From Phaeobacter sp. J2-8 (lineage in GTDB: Bacteria > Pseudomonadota > Alphaproteobacteria > Rhodobacterales > Rhodobacteraceae), in assembly GCF_022867865.1 (NCBI RefSeq), contig NZ_JALIEC010000006.1:62001-126000 (forward strand): a stretch of 64,000 bases of DNA. Direction: 5' to 3'. Each line of letters begins with the position of its first letter. Positions within the stretch are counted from its first letter, which is position 1. This document shows positions 27,880-36,579 of this stretch, piece by piece. The notes beneath the pieces are model-generated. The model was not told where the DNA came from, ran no database searches, and saw nothing but the letters and a program-made list of their open reading frames with translations. The position numbers and the translations under genes were made by a program.

Positions 27880-29228
27880 AGGACGAAAATTTTCTGAAAG
27901 AGAACAACGCCCGGCACATGTGGCACCCGATGTCGCATCCGGCGGACAGCCTGAAAAACCCGCCCAAGATCATCACCGGCGGCAAGGGCGTGCGCATTGT
28001 CGATATTGATGGCAACGAGACGATTGATGCGGTGGGCGGTCTTTGGAACGTGAACCTCGGGTATTCCTGCGCGCCGGTGAAAGAGGCAATTGCCGCCCAG
28101 CTGGAGCAGCTGCCTTATTATTCGACCTTTCGCGGCACTTCGAACGATGCTGCGATTGAACTCAGCTACATGCTGCGCGACTTCTTTGCGCCCGATGGGC
28201 TGAGCCGCGCGTTCTTTACCTCTGGTGGGTCGGACGGCGTCGAAATCGCGCTGCGGCTGGCACGCCAGTATCACAAGGTCCGGGGCGAGGCGGGGCGCAC
28301 CAAGTTCCTCAGCCTTAAAAAGGGCTATCATGGCACGCATATGGGCGGGGCTTCGGTCAACGGAAACTCCAATTTCCGCACCCAATATGAACCCCTGATG
28401 CCGGGCTGTTTCCACATTCCGGCGCCTTATACCTATCGCAACCCGTTCAACGAAACCGATCCAGAGCGGCTGGCGCAACTCTGCCTTTCGGCACTGGAAG
28501 ACGAGATTGCGTTTCAGGGCGCCGGTACGATTGCGGCCTTTATAATGGAGCCGGTGCTGGGCGCGGGCGGGGTCATCCCGCCGCATGCCAGCTTCATGCC
28601 CGGCGTGCGCGAGATCTGTGACCGCAATGGCATTCTGTTGATCGCGGATGAGGTCATTACCGCCTTTGGGCGCACCGGGTCATGGTCGGGGTGCCGTCAT
28701 TGGGGGGTGAAGCCGGACTTTTCCGTGACCGCCAAGGCGATCACCAACGGCTATTTCCCCTTTGGCGCGGTCATGATCGCCGATCACATCGCAGAAACTT
28801 TCGAAGGTGACGAGACCGGCAAAGCCAATATCGCCAGCGGCTATACCTATTCCGGTCATCCGGTTGGGGCCGCCGCCGCGATTGCCTGTCTCAAGGAAAC
28901 CCAGCGGTTGAAGGTCAACGACAATGCCGCCGCGCGCGGGGCGCAGGTGATGGCGGGATTGCAGGGGCTGAAGGACAGGCACGGGATCGTCGGTGATGTG
29001 CGGGGCGGCGCGGGCCTGATGAATGCGCTCGAACTGGTCTCTGACCGGGAAACCAAAAAGCCGCTGGAACCGGGCCGGATCAAACGGGTGTTCGACACAA
29101 CCCATGCAAACGGCGTCATGGTGCGGGTGTCCGGGCCCAACCTGATCCTGTCGCCGCCATTGGTGCTGACGGCAGAAGATGCCGACCAGATCCTTGCGGC
29201 GCTCGACCTTGGTTTGGCTGCGGCATGA
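27876..29228 (+). CDS. Class III PLP-dependent aminotransferase
   Basis: A 450-aa omega-amino-acid:pyruvate-type transaminase. The family features are AVGGLWNVNLGYS at the N-terminus, the cofactor phosphate site FTSGGSDGVEIALRLARQYH, LIADEVITAFGRTG, and the PLP lysine in SVTAKAITNGYFPFGAVM (about K290). It moves an amino group from a beta-alanine, taurine or polyamine-like donor to pyruvate or 2-oxoglutarate. Coupled to the HAD hydrolase and facing the ALDH operon, it could supply an aldehyde to that dehydrogenase, though the two are on divergent transcripts. Confidence 0.93.
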   Translation: MKDENFLKENNARHMWHPMSHPADSLKNPPKIITGGKGVRIVDIDGNETIDAVGGLWNVNLGYSCAPVKEAIAAQLEQLPYYSTFRGTSNDAAIELSYMLRDFFAPDGLSRAFFTSGGSDGVEIALRLARQYHKVRGEAGRTKFLSLKKGYHGTHMGGASVNGNSNFRTQYEPLMPGCFHIPAPYTYRNPFNETDPERLAQLCLSALEDEIAFQGAGTIAAFIMEPVLGAGGVIPPHASFMPGVREICDRNGILLIADEVITAFGRTGSWSGCRHWGVKPDFSVTAKAITNGYFPFGAVMIADHIAETFEGDETGKANIASGYTYSGHPVGAAAAIACLKETQRLKVNDNAAARGAQVMAGLQGLKDRHGIVGDVRGGAGLMNALELVSDRETKKPLEPGRIKRVFDTTHANGVMVRVSGPNLILSPPLVLTAEDADQILAALDLGLAAA

Positions 29229-29472
29229 AAACGGGCGTCGCATACATACGCCCATCCCGAAGAAGGCCGCCGTCGTCATCATCGGCGGCGGCACCCTCGG
29301 GATGACGTGGCACGACGGGGCATCAACGGTCCGGATCGACGAAGGCGGGAGCGAGGTCCAGATCGCAGGAAAACAGTACCCAATCAAAGCGCGGCTTGCG
29401 CTGTGCGGCGACCCCGGGGGCAAAATCATGCGCGGCTGATGTCGCGCGACAGGCACGACAGGGAGGAAACAC

Positions 29473-30714
29473 ATGTCTGACAAAACGATACTGGTGGTGG
29501 GCACCTACGACACCAAGAACGACGAATTGGAATATATGGTTGAACGTGTCCGTGCCATGGGCGGCGGCACCCTCAGCATGGATATCTCGGTTCTGGGGGA
29601 TCCTGAAAACCCGACCGACCTGTCCAAACATGATGTGGCCGAAGCGGGCGGAAGTTCGATCCAGGCGGCCATCGACAGCGGCGACGAAAACACCGCCATG
29701 CAGATCATGGCAAAAGGCGCGCGTCTTCTGGCGCGCAAATTGCACGCCGAGGGCAAATTTGACGGCGTCGTGGTGCTTGGGGGGACGATGGGCACCGATG
29801 TGGCGCTGGATATCTGCCAGGGGCTGCCGCTTGGCGTGCCGAAATATGTGGTCTCGACCGTGTCGTTTTCGCCATTGATCGAACCGCAACGGTTGTCGGC
29901 GGACATCCAGATGATCCTCTGGGCTGGCGGGCTCTATGGGCTGAACTCGGTCTGTAAATCGTCGCTCAGCCAGGCGGCGGGTGCGGTGCTTGGCGCGGCG
30001 CGGGCGGTTGAACCGCCGACACAGGATCGCCCGATGGTGGGGATGACCTCGCTGGGCTCGTCCTGTCTGAAATACATGAAGAAGCTGAAGCCCGAGCTTG
30101 AGAAACGCGGTTTCGAGGTCGCAATCTTTCACGCAACCGGCATGGGCGGGATGGCATATGAAAGCGTTGCGCGTGACGGTGGTTTTGCCTGCGTCATGGA
30201 TTTCGCCCTGCCGGAACTGGGCAATCTGCTGGCGGGATCGGTGATCAATGGCGGCGACGACCGGATGATGAATGCCGGCAGGGCGGGCATTCCCCAGATC
30301 GTGGCGCCCGGCTGTTTGGATCTGATCGACTTTGCCGGATGGCAAGAGATCCCCGAACAATACCGGGACCGTCCATTTCACGCCCACAACCGCCTGATCA
30401 AATGTTCCGCCCTCAATGCCGAAGAACGCCGGGAAACCGCGCGCGAGATCGCAAAGCGGCTCAAGGCGTCTGAAACGCCCGCCCATGTCATCCTGACCAA
30501 TGGCGGGATCGAGGAATGGGACCGCGAAGGTCAGGAGGCACATGACCCCGCGGCCTTTGGCGAATTCTGCGTCGAGATGCGCCAGCAGATGACCGATCCG
30601 ATCCAGTTCACGGAACTCGACTGTCACATCAACGATCAGGCCTTTGTCGATGCGGTTTTGCAGATCTTTGACCGTTGGATTGCGGATGGAACCATCAAGA
30701 CCGGCGGGCGTTGA
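29473..30714 (+). CDS. Tm-1-like UPF0261 family protein
   Basis: A 413-aa protein with the UPF0261/Tm-1 N-terminal pattern (ILVVGTYDTKNDELEYM, GVVVLGGTMGTDVALDI, VSTVSFSPLIEP). This family is related to the ATP-binding N-terminal half of the plant Tm-1 virus-resistance protein. The second half carries GMTSLGSSCLKYMKKLKP and FHATGMGGMAYE. In bacteria it is often next to a PEP-hydrolase-like TIM-barrel gene; none is seen here. GGGAGG precedes ATG 29473. The biochemical role is unknown; the context suggests catabolism of a small organic acid or aromatic compound. Confidence 0.87.
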   Translation: MSDKTILVVGTYDTKNDELEYMVERVRAMGGGTLSMDISVLGDPENPTDLSKHDVAEAGGSSIQAAIDSGDENTAMQIMAKGARLLARKLHAEGKFDGVVVLGGTMGTDVALDICQGLPLGVPKYVVSTVSFSPLIEPQRLSADIQMILWAGGLYGLNSVCKSSLSQAAGAVLGAARAVEPPTQDRPMVGMTSLGSSCLKYMKKLKPELEKRGFEVAIFHATGMGGMAYESVARDGGFACVMDFALPELGNLLAGSVINGGDDRMMNAGRAGIPQIVAPGCLDLIDFAGWQEIPEQYRDRPFHAHNRLIKCSALNAEERRETAREIAKRLKASETPAHVILTNGGIEEWDREGQEAHDPAAFGEFCVEMRQQMTDPIQFTELDCHINDQAFVDAVLQIFDRWIADGTIKTGGR

Positions 30715-30740
30715 TCCTGCGCCCGGTTGATACAGGCCGC

Positions 30741-30848
30741 GCAACGTTGCCTGCGTCAGAGAGCACTTGCACAAGTCGGGTCAGGGTCCAGAAGCGCAAT
30801 CGTTGCAAGTGAAACGATATTGACATTCGTTGCGAATGCAACGATAAC
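30741..30848 (+). promoter_or_regulatory. Promoter with three palindromic operator-like sites
   Basis: TTGACA (30820-30825), 17 bp, GATAAC (30843-30848) is a good sigma-70 promoter for the MBL-FAD-DUF2783 operon. CGTTGC-GAAT-GCAACG (30828-30843) is a perfect inverted repeat filling the spacer. ATCGTT-N8-AACGAT (30799-30818) lies just upstream and GCAACGTTGC (30741-30750) further up. The shared CGTTGC/GCAACG half-site suggests one regulator binding several sites, most likely the IclR protein encoded at 34.1 kb. Confidence 0.6.
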
Positions 30849-30925
30849 AAAGCTGTTTCGACAGCAACGATTCTCCGGGCCATGCCCCGGGTCCATCCAC
30901 CGACCAGTTGACCAAGGAGACTGAC

Positions 30926-31876
30926 ATGGCCAAGGCGTTCGCATCCCAAGGGGACATGACCGAAAAGGAAATTTCCTTTACCGAGATTGGCGAAGGGCTC
31001 TATGCCTTTACTGCTGAGGGCGATCCGAATTCCGGCGTCATCATCGGCGACGACAGCGTGATGATCGTCGAGGCCCAGGCCACGCCGCGCCTTGCAAACA
31101 AGGTGATAGATTGCGTGCGCTCCGTCACCGACAAACCGATCAGCCATGTGGTGCTGACCCATTATCACGCCGTTCGCGTGCTGGGGGCCTCGGCCTTTGA
31201 TGCGCAGCAGGTCATCATGTCCGACAAGGCGCGCGCCATGGTGGTCGAACGCGGGCAAGAAGACTGGGACAGCGAATTCCAACGCTTTCCGCGCCTGTTC
31301 GAAGGCCACGAAAGCATCCCCGGCCTGACCTGGCCCACCACCACATTCAACGATCAGATGACCGTCTATCTTGGCAACCGCAAGGTCGAGATCAAGCAGA
31401 TCGGTCGTGCCCATACCGCCGGTGACAGCGTGATCTGGGTGCCCGATGCCCAGACCATGTTCACCGGTGACATCGTCGAGGATCACTCGGCCTGTTATTG
31501 CGGTGATGGCCATTTCGAGGATTGGGGCGGCACGCTGGATGCGGTCAAATCCTATGACCCGCAAAGCATCGCACCGGGACGTGGCGCCGCGCTGATCGGT
31601 CGCGACGCGGTGGATTCCGCCATCGCATCGACCCGCGATTTCGTCAATTCCACCTATCTGCCCGCCAAACAGGTCGCGGCCAAGGGCGGCAGCCTCAAGG
31701 ACGCCTGGGACGCAGTGCGCGAGGCCTGTGATCCGAAGTTCAAGGATTACGCGATCTACGAACATTGCCTGCCGTTCAACGTTGCCCGCGCCTATGACGA
31801 GGCCCGCGGCATCGACACGCCCCGGATCTGGACCGCAGAGCGCGACGTGGCGATGTGGGAAGCGCTGCAAAGCTGA
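30926..31876 (+). CDS. MBL-fold hydrolase-like protein with altered metal motif
   Basis: A 316-aa metallo-beta-lactamase-fold protein. The expected HxHxDH reads H79-Y-H81-A-V-R84, so the Asp and third His of metal site 2 are replaced by Val and Arg. Other fold residues are kept: AHTAGDS (His) and FTGDIVEDHSA (Asp). It may bind a single metal, or none. AAGGAGA precedes ATG 30926. It is the first gene of an operon with an aromatic-type FAD monooxygenase and a DUF2783 protein. The function is unknown; it might hydrolyse a ring-cleavage or lactone product. Confidence 0.82.
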   Translation: MAKAFASQGDMTEKEISFTEIGEGLYAFTAEGDPNSGVIIGDDSVMIVEAQATPRLANKVIDCVRSVTDKPISHVVLTHYHAVRVLGASAFDAQQVIMSDKARAMVVERGQEDWDSEFQRFPRLFEGHESIPGLTWPTTTFNDQMTVYLGNRKVEIKQIGRAHTAGDSVIWVPDAQTMFTGDIVEDHSACYCGDGHFEDWGGTLDAVKSYDPQSIAPGRGAALIGRDAVDSAIASTRDFVNSTYLPAKQVAAKGGSLKDAWDAVREACDPKFKDYAIYEHCLPFNVARAYDEARGIDTPRIWTAERDVAMWEALQS

Positions 31877-31893
31877 CCCCCCCAAAAGACCCG

Positions 31894-31918
31894 CCGGTTG
31901 TCATGAGCTGACAGCCGG
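31894..31918 (+). other. Intercistronic hairpin MBL - FAD monooxygenase
   Basis: CCGGTTGTCA (31894-31903) and TGACAGCCGG (31909-31918) pair at 9 of 10 positions (one G-T) around a 5-nt loop. No T-run follows, so it is more likely an mRNA stability or attenuation element than a terminator. Confidence 0.45.
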
Positions 31919-31961
31919 TCGGCGGCGCTGCAACACACCTCTCACGGAGGAGACGAGAGAT

Positions 31962-33581
31962 ATGTTCGACGACAGATATTCGCTGGCCCACAAGATCTAT
32001 CCCTATGAAAAGTCGCCCGATCAGGACAAATCAGAGGCCGTGCGTCACCCCGTCGTGATTGTCGGCGGCGGTCCGGTCGGCATCGCAACGGCGCTTGACC
32101 TGGGTCAGCAGGGCGTGCCTGTGCTGGTGCTTGACGACCACGAAGGCATCGGCCAGGGCAGCCGCGCCATTTGTTTCGCCAAGCGCAGTCTGGAAATCGC
32201 CAACCGCTATGGATGTGCGGCGCCGATGGTTGAAAAGGGTGTCGTCTGGAACCTCGGCAAGGTGTTTCACCGCGACGACAAGGTGTTTGAATTCAATCTG
32301 TTGCCCGAACAGGGCCATAAATATCCGGCCTTCATCAACCTTCAACAGCCATACTTCGAGCGGTTCATGGTCGACCGCTTGCGCGATTTGCAGGCCGAAG
32401 GCGCGCCAATCCAGCTGCGTGGCAAGAACCGGGTAGACGGGATCGAGGTGCAGGACGATCATGTCGTGCTCGAGGTGATGACGCCAGACGGACCCTACAA
32501 GATCGAGGCCGATTGGCTGGTCGCCTGCGATGGTGCCAATTCGCCGCTGCGCACCCGGCTGGGACATGATTTCACCGGCAAGGTGTTTCAGGACAGTTTC
32601 CTGATTGCCGACATCCGCATGACCGGCGACACCCAGTTTCCGACCGAACGCTGGTTCTGGTTCGAACCAAGCCACGGCGAGGGGGCCTCGACGCTGCTGC
32701 ACAAACAGCCTGACGATGTTTGGCGCGTCGATTTCCAGATCGGTTGGGATATTGATCGCAAGGAAGAGATGAAAGAGGAAAACATCCGCCGTCGGCTCGA
32801 CGCTTTCCTCGGCCCCGTTGACTACGAAATTGTCTGGTCTTCGATCTATACTTTTCAGTGCAAGCGCATGGCGCGGTTCCGCCATGATCGCGTGTTCTTT
32901 GCTGGCGATGCCGCGCATCAGGTCTCGCCCTTCGGGGCGCGCGGGGCAAATTCCGGCATGCAGGACGCCGACAACCTTGGCTGGAAACTGGGGCTTGTGG
33001 TGCAGGGCAAGGCCCCTGAGGCGCTGCTTGACAGCTATTCCGAGGAGCGGGTCCATGGTGCCGACGAAAACATCCTGAATTCCACCCGCGCCACCGATTT
33101 CATCACCCCAAAGTCCGAGATCAGCAAGATCTTTCGCGATGCGGTGCTGGGTCTCGCGGGCAAGGCAGCCTTCGCACGGCCGCTGGTAAACTCTGGTCGG
33201 TTGTCGGTGCCTTGTGTCTATGACGGGCTGTCGCTGAATGGTGCTGACGCGCTGGCGGGCGGTCCTGACCGTACCCGCGTTGGCGCGCCGATGGTCGATG
33301 CGCCGGTTGGCGACGGCTGGTTGCTCGACATGCTTGGCAGCGGGTTCCAACTGCTGTGCATCGACGCGGAGGCGCCAGAGGTGCTGACCGTTGATGGTAT
33401 CGAGCTGCGCCGCCTTGCGCTGACCGCGACCGGCAACCCGGAATTGGCTGATCGCTATCTGGGCGATGCCGGTTCTGCCGTCTATCTGATGCGTCCCGAC
33501 CAGCATGTGGCCGCCAGATGGGACAGCTTTGACGCGGCAGAGGTGATGGCGGCGCTGAAGACCGCAATCGCACGGACCTGA
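31962..33581 (+). CDS. FAD-dependent aromatic monooxygenase (MhpA/PheA-like)
   Basis: A class A flavoprotein hydroxylase of 539 aa. The dinucleotide motif VIVGGGPVGIATALDL lies at residues 32-47, and the FAD ribityl motif GDAAHQVSPFGARGANSGMQDADNLGWKL at about 310-340. WLVACDGANSPLR is the conserved DG motif. The C-terminal ~150 residues form the thioredoxin-like domain seen in 3-(3-hydroxyphenyl)propionate hydroxylase relatives. Such enzymes hydroxylate phenolic rings using NAD(P)H and O2. ATG 31962 has GGAGG 11 nt upstream. The substrate is unknown. Confidence 0.9.
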   Translation: MFDDRYSLAHKIYPYEKSPDQDKSEAVRHPVVIVGGGPVGIATALDLGQQGVPVLVLDDHEGIGQGSRAICFAKRSLEIANRYGCAAPMVEKGVVWNLGKVFHRDDKVFEFNLLPEQGHKYPAFINLQQPYFERFMVDRLRDLQAEGAPIQLRGKNRVDGIEVQDDHVVLEVMTPDGPYKIEADWLVACDGANSPLRTRLGHDFTGKVFQDSFLIADIRMTGDTQFPTERWFWFEPSHGEGASTLLHKQPDDVWRVDFQIGWDIDRKEEMKEENIRRRLDAFLGPVDYEIVWSSIYTFQCKRMARFRHDRVFFAGDAAHQVSPFGARGANSGMQDADNLGWKLGLVVQGKAPEALLDSYSEERVHGADENILNSTRATDFITPKSEISKIFRDAVLGLAGKAAFARPLVNSGRLSVPCVYDGLSLNGADALAGGPDRTRVGAPMVDAPVGDGWLLDMLGSGFQLLCIDAEAPEVLTVDGIELRRLALTATGNPELADRYLGDAGSAVYLMRPDQHVAARWDSFDAAEVMAALKTAIART

Positions 33582-33594
33582 GGAGAAAACACCG

Positions 33595-33786
33595 ATGAGC
33601 ACGCTGAACAAAGCGCCCAATATCGCGCGTCCGGACGATTTCTATGCCCGGCTTCTGGCCGCCCATGACGGCAAATCCAAAGCAGAGAGTGACGCGCTGA
33701 ACGCCCGGCTTGTCCTGATCCTGGCCAATCATGTCGGCGACCCGGACGTGCTGGAGCAGGCGATCACCCTGGCCGCTGAGGCCTGA
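33595..33786 (+). CDS. DUF2783 small protein
   Basis: A 63-aa protein with the DUF2783 pattern (PNIARPDDFYARLLAAHDG, then SDALNARLVLILANHVGD). It starts 13 bp after the monooxygenase with GAGGAG as ribosome-binding site. In many proteobacteria this small family sits next to an MhpA-type monooxygenase and an MBL-fold gene, exactly as here, so a role as subunit or accessory factor is likely. It is predicted soluble and helical, without Cys. The function is not established. Confidence 0.85.
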   Translation: MSTLNKAPNIARPDDFYARLLAAHDGKSKAESDALNARLVLILANHVGDPDVLEQAITLAAEA

Positions 33787-34085
33787 GCCGGGCGCTCCCC
33801 ACGCCCGATGCTGATCTGGCACGCAGCGGTCGATGCGGTTGGCCACCGCGCGCCTGTGCAGCGGCGGTTTGGCGAACTTATCGCGTGCCTCGCCGCGCGC
33901 CTTGCCATAAAATCGAAAACGTCGGCTGATTCAGGGTCATAGTGCACAGATGATCGGTTCACGAGACGCGCCAAGCCAAAACATTGTTTTCGCCGCCGGT
34001 ATGGCGGTCCATTGGCGTGGTACATTATAGACAACAAAGGTGTTCATGCTAATCTGTCCTGCACGCAAGCGTCAGGACGGATGAC
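33787..34085. other. Intergenic region before IclR regulator
   Basis: About 300 bp without a convincing gene. A 43-codon frame starting at 33808 has no good ribosome-binding site or family resemblance. The last 100 bases are more AT-rich and probably hold the regulator's promoter (CATTATAG near 34023 as a possible -10). Confidence 0.35.
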
Positions 34086-34829
34086 ATGAAAACAGTCGAC
34101 AAGGCTCTCTCGGTTCTGGATCAGTTCTCTATGGAGAACACGGAAATCGGCCTGAGCGAATTGTCCAGAATGGCCGGGCTGGACAAGGCCGCGACGCGCC
34201 GTTTGCTTGTGGCAATGGCGAAGCACGGCTTTATTGAACAGGCGGCTGAAACGCGCAAGTATCGTCTGGGGCACGGTTTTCTGCGGCTTGCCCGCATTCG
34301 TGAAGCGACAGTTCCGATTGCCCGCGCCGCCCAGGAAGTGGCCGATTGGCTGGTCGAAATGACCAATGAAACTGCGCATATCAGCATTCCGGGATCGCTT
34401 GGGATGACAACAATTGCGCATCGGCTTCCGAACCGTGGTCACGTTGTGAATATCGTCCCCTCTCAGACCCTGTATTTCCATGCGACGGCCTCTGGCTTGG
34501 CATTCCTCGCCTTTGCAAGGGAGGAGACCGTCAATACCGTCCTTTCATTGTCCCGCGAGAAGATGACCGAGGCAACAGTGACCTCAAAGACCGAGTTGCG
34601 AAAGCTGATCGCGACATTCAAGGCGCAGGGATATTCCCATACCCGGAACACGTTTGAAAACGATGTGTCCAGCATTGCGATGCCGTTCTTTCAGGATTCG
34701 ACCGACCCGGCGGGGTCGATCTCGCTCGCGCTCCCGAAAAATGACCTGACCGACGCGCGCCGCAACGAGCTGTTGCCGCTGCTGAAGGATGCGGTCTCTC
34801 GCCTTGAGACCGCTTTGACCGGGCTTTAA
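34086..34829 (+). CDS. IclR-family transcriptional regulator
   Basis: A 247-aa regulator with an N-terminal winged helix (residues ~3-60; KTVDKALSVLDQF...LSRMAGLDKAATRRLLVAMAKHGFIE) and an IclR effector domain (~75-245; AHISIPG, TASGLAFLAFA, ISLALPK). It lies at the end of the MBL-FAD-DUF2783 group on the same strand and probably controls it; the repeated CGTTGC/GCAACG sites at 30.74-30.84 kb are likely operators. ATG 34081 is an alternative start two codons off frame, so 34086 is retained. Confidence 0.87.
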   Translation: MKTVDKALSVLDQFSMENTEIGLSELSRMAGLDKAATRRLLVAMAKHGFIEQAAETRKYRLGHGFLRLARIREATVPIARAAQEVADWLVEMTNETAHISIPGSLGMTTIAHRLPNRGHVVNIVPSQTLYFHATASGLAFLAFAREETVNTVLSLSREKMTEATVTSKTELRKLIATFKAQGYSHTRNTFENDVSSIAMPFFQDSTDPAGSISLALPKNDLTDARRNELLPLLKDAVSRLETALTGL

Positions 34830-35061
34830 GGCGGGTTTGAGGTTTCCAACGCTTTCTGGCGATTTCAGCATCTGAGATTTTCACCGGCTGTGACATGCGT
34901 AACGCCCCGTCGTGCGGATGCGCATATATCTGCGCCCCGATCCCGAAATGGGCCTTATCCCGGCCAAAGTTGACCGAGCATGACCAGTTCCACTTGACCT
35001 GCCCCCCGCGAAATCCCTCACCGTAATGTAGAGTTTGCGCCAACTCTGAAGGAGCAGACAG

Positions 35062-35325
35062 ATGCGAAAGAGTTGTTTCACCGAGGCGCAGATCATCGGT
35101 ATGATCAAAGAACAGGAAGCAGGGATGCCGACAGCGGAGGTGTGTCGCAGGCACGGGCTGAGCACGGCGACTTTCTACAAGTTGAAGGCCAAGTATGGCG
35201 GGATGGAAGTTTCTGAGGCCGCCAGGCTGAAGGCGCTCGAAGACGAGAACGCCAAGCTCAAGCGCCTGCTGGCCGATACCATGCTCGACAACGTCGTGCT
35301 GAAAGACTTGCTGGGAAAGAATTGA
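35062..35325 (+). CDS. IS407-type transposase OrfA
   Basis: An 87-aa IS3-family OrfA. The N-terminal helix-turn-helix ([42 protein letters not shown]) is followed by a leucine-zipper-like coiled coil ([25 protein letters not shown]) and ends LLGKN. It binds the element ends. The stop overlaps orfB, which is read by -1 frameshifting to give the OrfAB transposase. Confidence 0.93.
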   Translation: MRKSCFTEAQIIGMIKEQEAGMPTAEVCRRHGLSTATFYKLKAKYGGMEVSEAARLKALEDENAKLKRLLADTMLDNVVLKDLLGKN

Positions 35326-36221
35326 CGACATTGACCAAGCGGCGAGACGCGGCGCTTCGGGCGATGCGGGATCATGACATCTCGCAGCGCCGGGCCTGCA
35401 GGCTTGTCGGTGTCGATCCCAAAACAGTCCGGCGAGAACGCCCACCGGACTGTACCGAGATCCGCAAGGAGATGCAGGACATCGCTGCCAAGCGGCGCAG
35501 GTTCGGTTACCGCCGGATCGGCGTGCTGCTGGAGCGCAAGGGCATGACCATGAACCACAAGAAGCTCTACAGGGTCTATCGCGAAGAAGGGCTGTCCGTG
35601 AAGCGGCGGCGCGGCCGGAAACGGGCGCGTGGCACCAGGGTGCCGATGCCAGTTGCGGCGTATCCCAATGCTCGTTGGTCGTTGGACTTCGTATCCGACA
35701 GCTTCGGCGCCTCGCGGAAGTTCCGGATGCTGGCAGTGATCGATGACTGCACTCGGGAATGCCTGTGCCTTATCGCGGACACCAGCCTCTCCGGCGCAAG
35801 GGTCGCCCGGGAGCTCAGCGCTCTGATCCGGCTTTACGGAAAGCCCGGCTGCATTGTCAGCGATAATGGAACTGAGTTCACCAGTCGGGCCATCCTGAAA
35901 TGGGCCGACGAGAACGAGGTGCCGTGGCACTACATCGATCCGGGCAAGCCGCAGCAGAACGCGTTCATCGAGAGCTTCAACGGCAGTCTCAGGGATGAGC
36001 TACTGAACGAGGAGATCTTCGACAGCCTGGATGATGCGCGGCGCAAGCTGGCCCTATGGCGTTACGACTATAACACGGTCAGGCCACACTCGTCCTTGGG
36101 CAACCAAACGCCGCTGCAAGCGCGCCGTGCGCTTGAGCAATTTGAAGACTCCGCGCCCGGCGCGCTTGCGTCAGACGCGGAAGCCGAATACCCAGATTCA
36201 ACCTGCAGACTCTCATTATGA
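35322..36221 (+). CDS. IS407-type transposase OrfB (DDE integrase core)
   Basis: A 299-aa catalytic part with the DDE residues D122 (WSLDFVSD), D181 (IVSDNGTEF) and E217 (NAFIESFNG); D181 and E217 are separated by 35 residues, the classical DD(35)E. The HTH_21-like segment [14 protein letters not shown] precedes the core. The frame overlaps orfA (TTGA at 35322-35325) and is probably translated as a fusion through frameshifting. Confidence 0.93.
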   Translation: MTTLTKRRDAALRAMRDHDISQRRACRLVGVDPKTVRRERPPDCTEIRKEMQDIAAKRRRFGYRRIGVLLERKGMTMNHKKLYRVYREEGLSVKRRRGRKRARGTRVPMPVAAYPNARWSLDFVSDSFGASRKFRMLAVIDDCTRECLCLIADTSLSGARVARELSALIRLYGKPGCIVSDNGTEFTSRAILKWADENEVPWHYIDPGKPQQNAFIESFNGSLRDELLNEEIFDSLDDARRKLALWRYDYNTVRPHSSLGNQTPLQARRALEQFEDSAPGALASDAEAEYPDSTCRLSL

Positions 36222-36247
36222 ATGAGGGACCAGCAGGGGGCAGGTCA

Positions 36248-36579
36248 CACTGTGCGCCATGGCCGCTTGGGTTGTGGCCGGTTTTGGCGTTCAAGCGGGC
36301 GGACCGACTGACGGTCGATTGGGTTTAAGTCTCTGAAAATTTTATGTCTTTCGCGCTGCTCCCGTCGATACTGGCGGTGTGCAGTTTTGGCCTGCGCGCG
36401 CCGTTCAGGCGGTCGAAACACGGCTGGTCAAACATGACGCAGAGGCTGTTCAGGTCAAACCCCATCACGGCAGTGCGCGGGAAAATGCATGGGCGTCGAT
36501 TGACAAAACTCGAAAAGATAGCCAATATAATACCCGCCGGTGATAATAGTGATACATCTAGCACGGAAAGCGCCCAATC
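36248..36579. other. Intergenic region between IS407 element and oxidoreductase
   Basis: A 332-bp gap without a recognisable gene. The minus strand has a short open frame crossing the IS insertion point, but it matches no family. The last 80 bases contain the candidate promoter TTGACA/CAATAT for the downstream oxidoreductase. Confidence 0.4.
36500..36528 (+). promoter_or_regulatory. Candidate sigma-70 promoter for oxidoreductase
   Basis: TTGACA (36500-36505), a 17-bp spacer and CAATAT (36523-36528) lie ~50 bp before the start codon. TATAAT at 36526-36531 overlaps but would need a 20-bp spacer. The gene downstream of the IS therefore seems to have its own promoter. Confidence 0.5.

Larger units (their letters stand above)
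34995..36247 (+). mobile_element. Complete IS3-family (IS407-group) insertion sequence
   Basis: A 1253-bp element. The left end TGACCTGCCCCC (34995-) and right end GGGGGCAGGTCA (-36247) are imperfect inverted repeats of about 26 bp, identical over the first 12. It is flanked on both sides by CACT (34991-34994 and 36248-36251), a 4-bp target duplication as expected for the IS407 group. It carries overlapping orfA and orfB. Both ORFs and both ends are intact, so the copy looks recent and possibly active. Confidence 0.93.

Noticed and set aside
29232-29472. Short frame between aminotransferase and UPF0261 genes (VVIIGGG-like)
   Set aside because: It starts inside the aminotransferase gene in another frame and the Gly-rich piece is too short for a nucleotide-binding fold.
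34850-36324. Minus-strand frame that becomes continuous if the IS407 element and one CACT copy are removed
   Set aside because: It is only ~80 codons of unique sequence before it overlaps the IclR gene, with no start, ribosome-binding site or known domain; it is probably chance.
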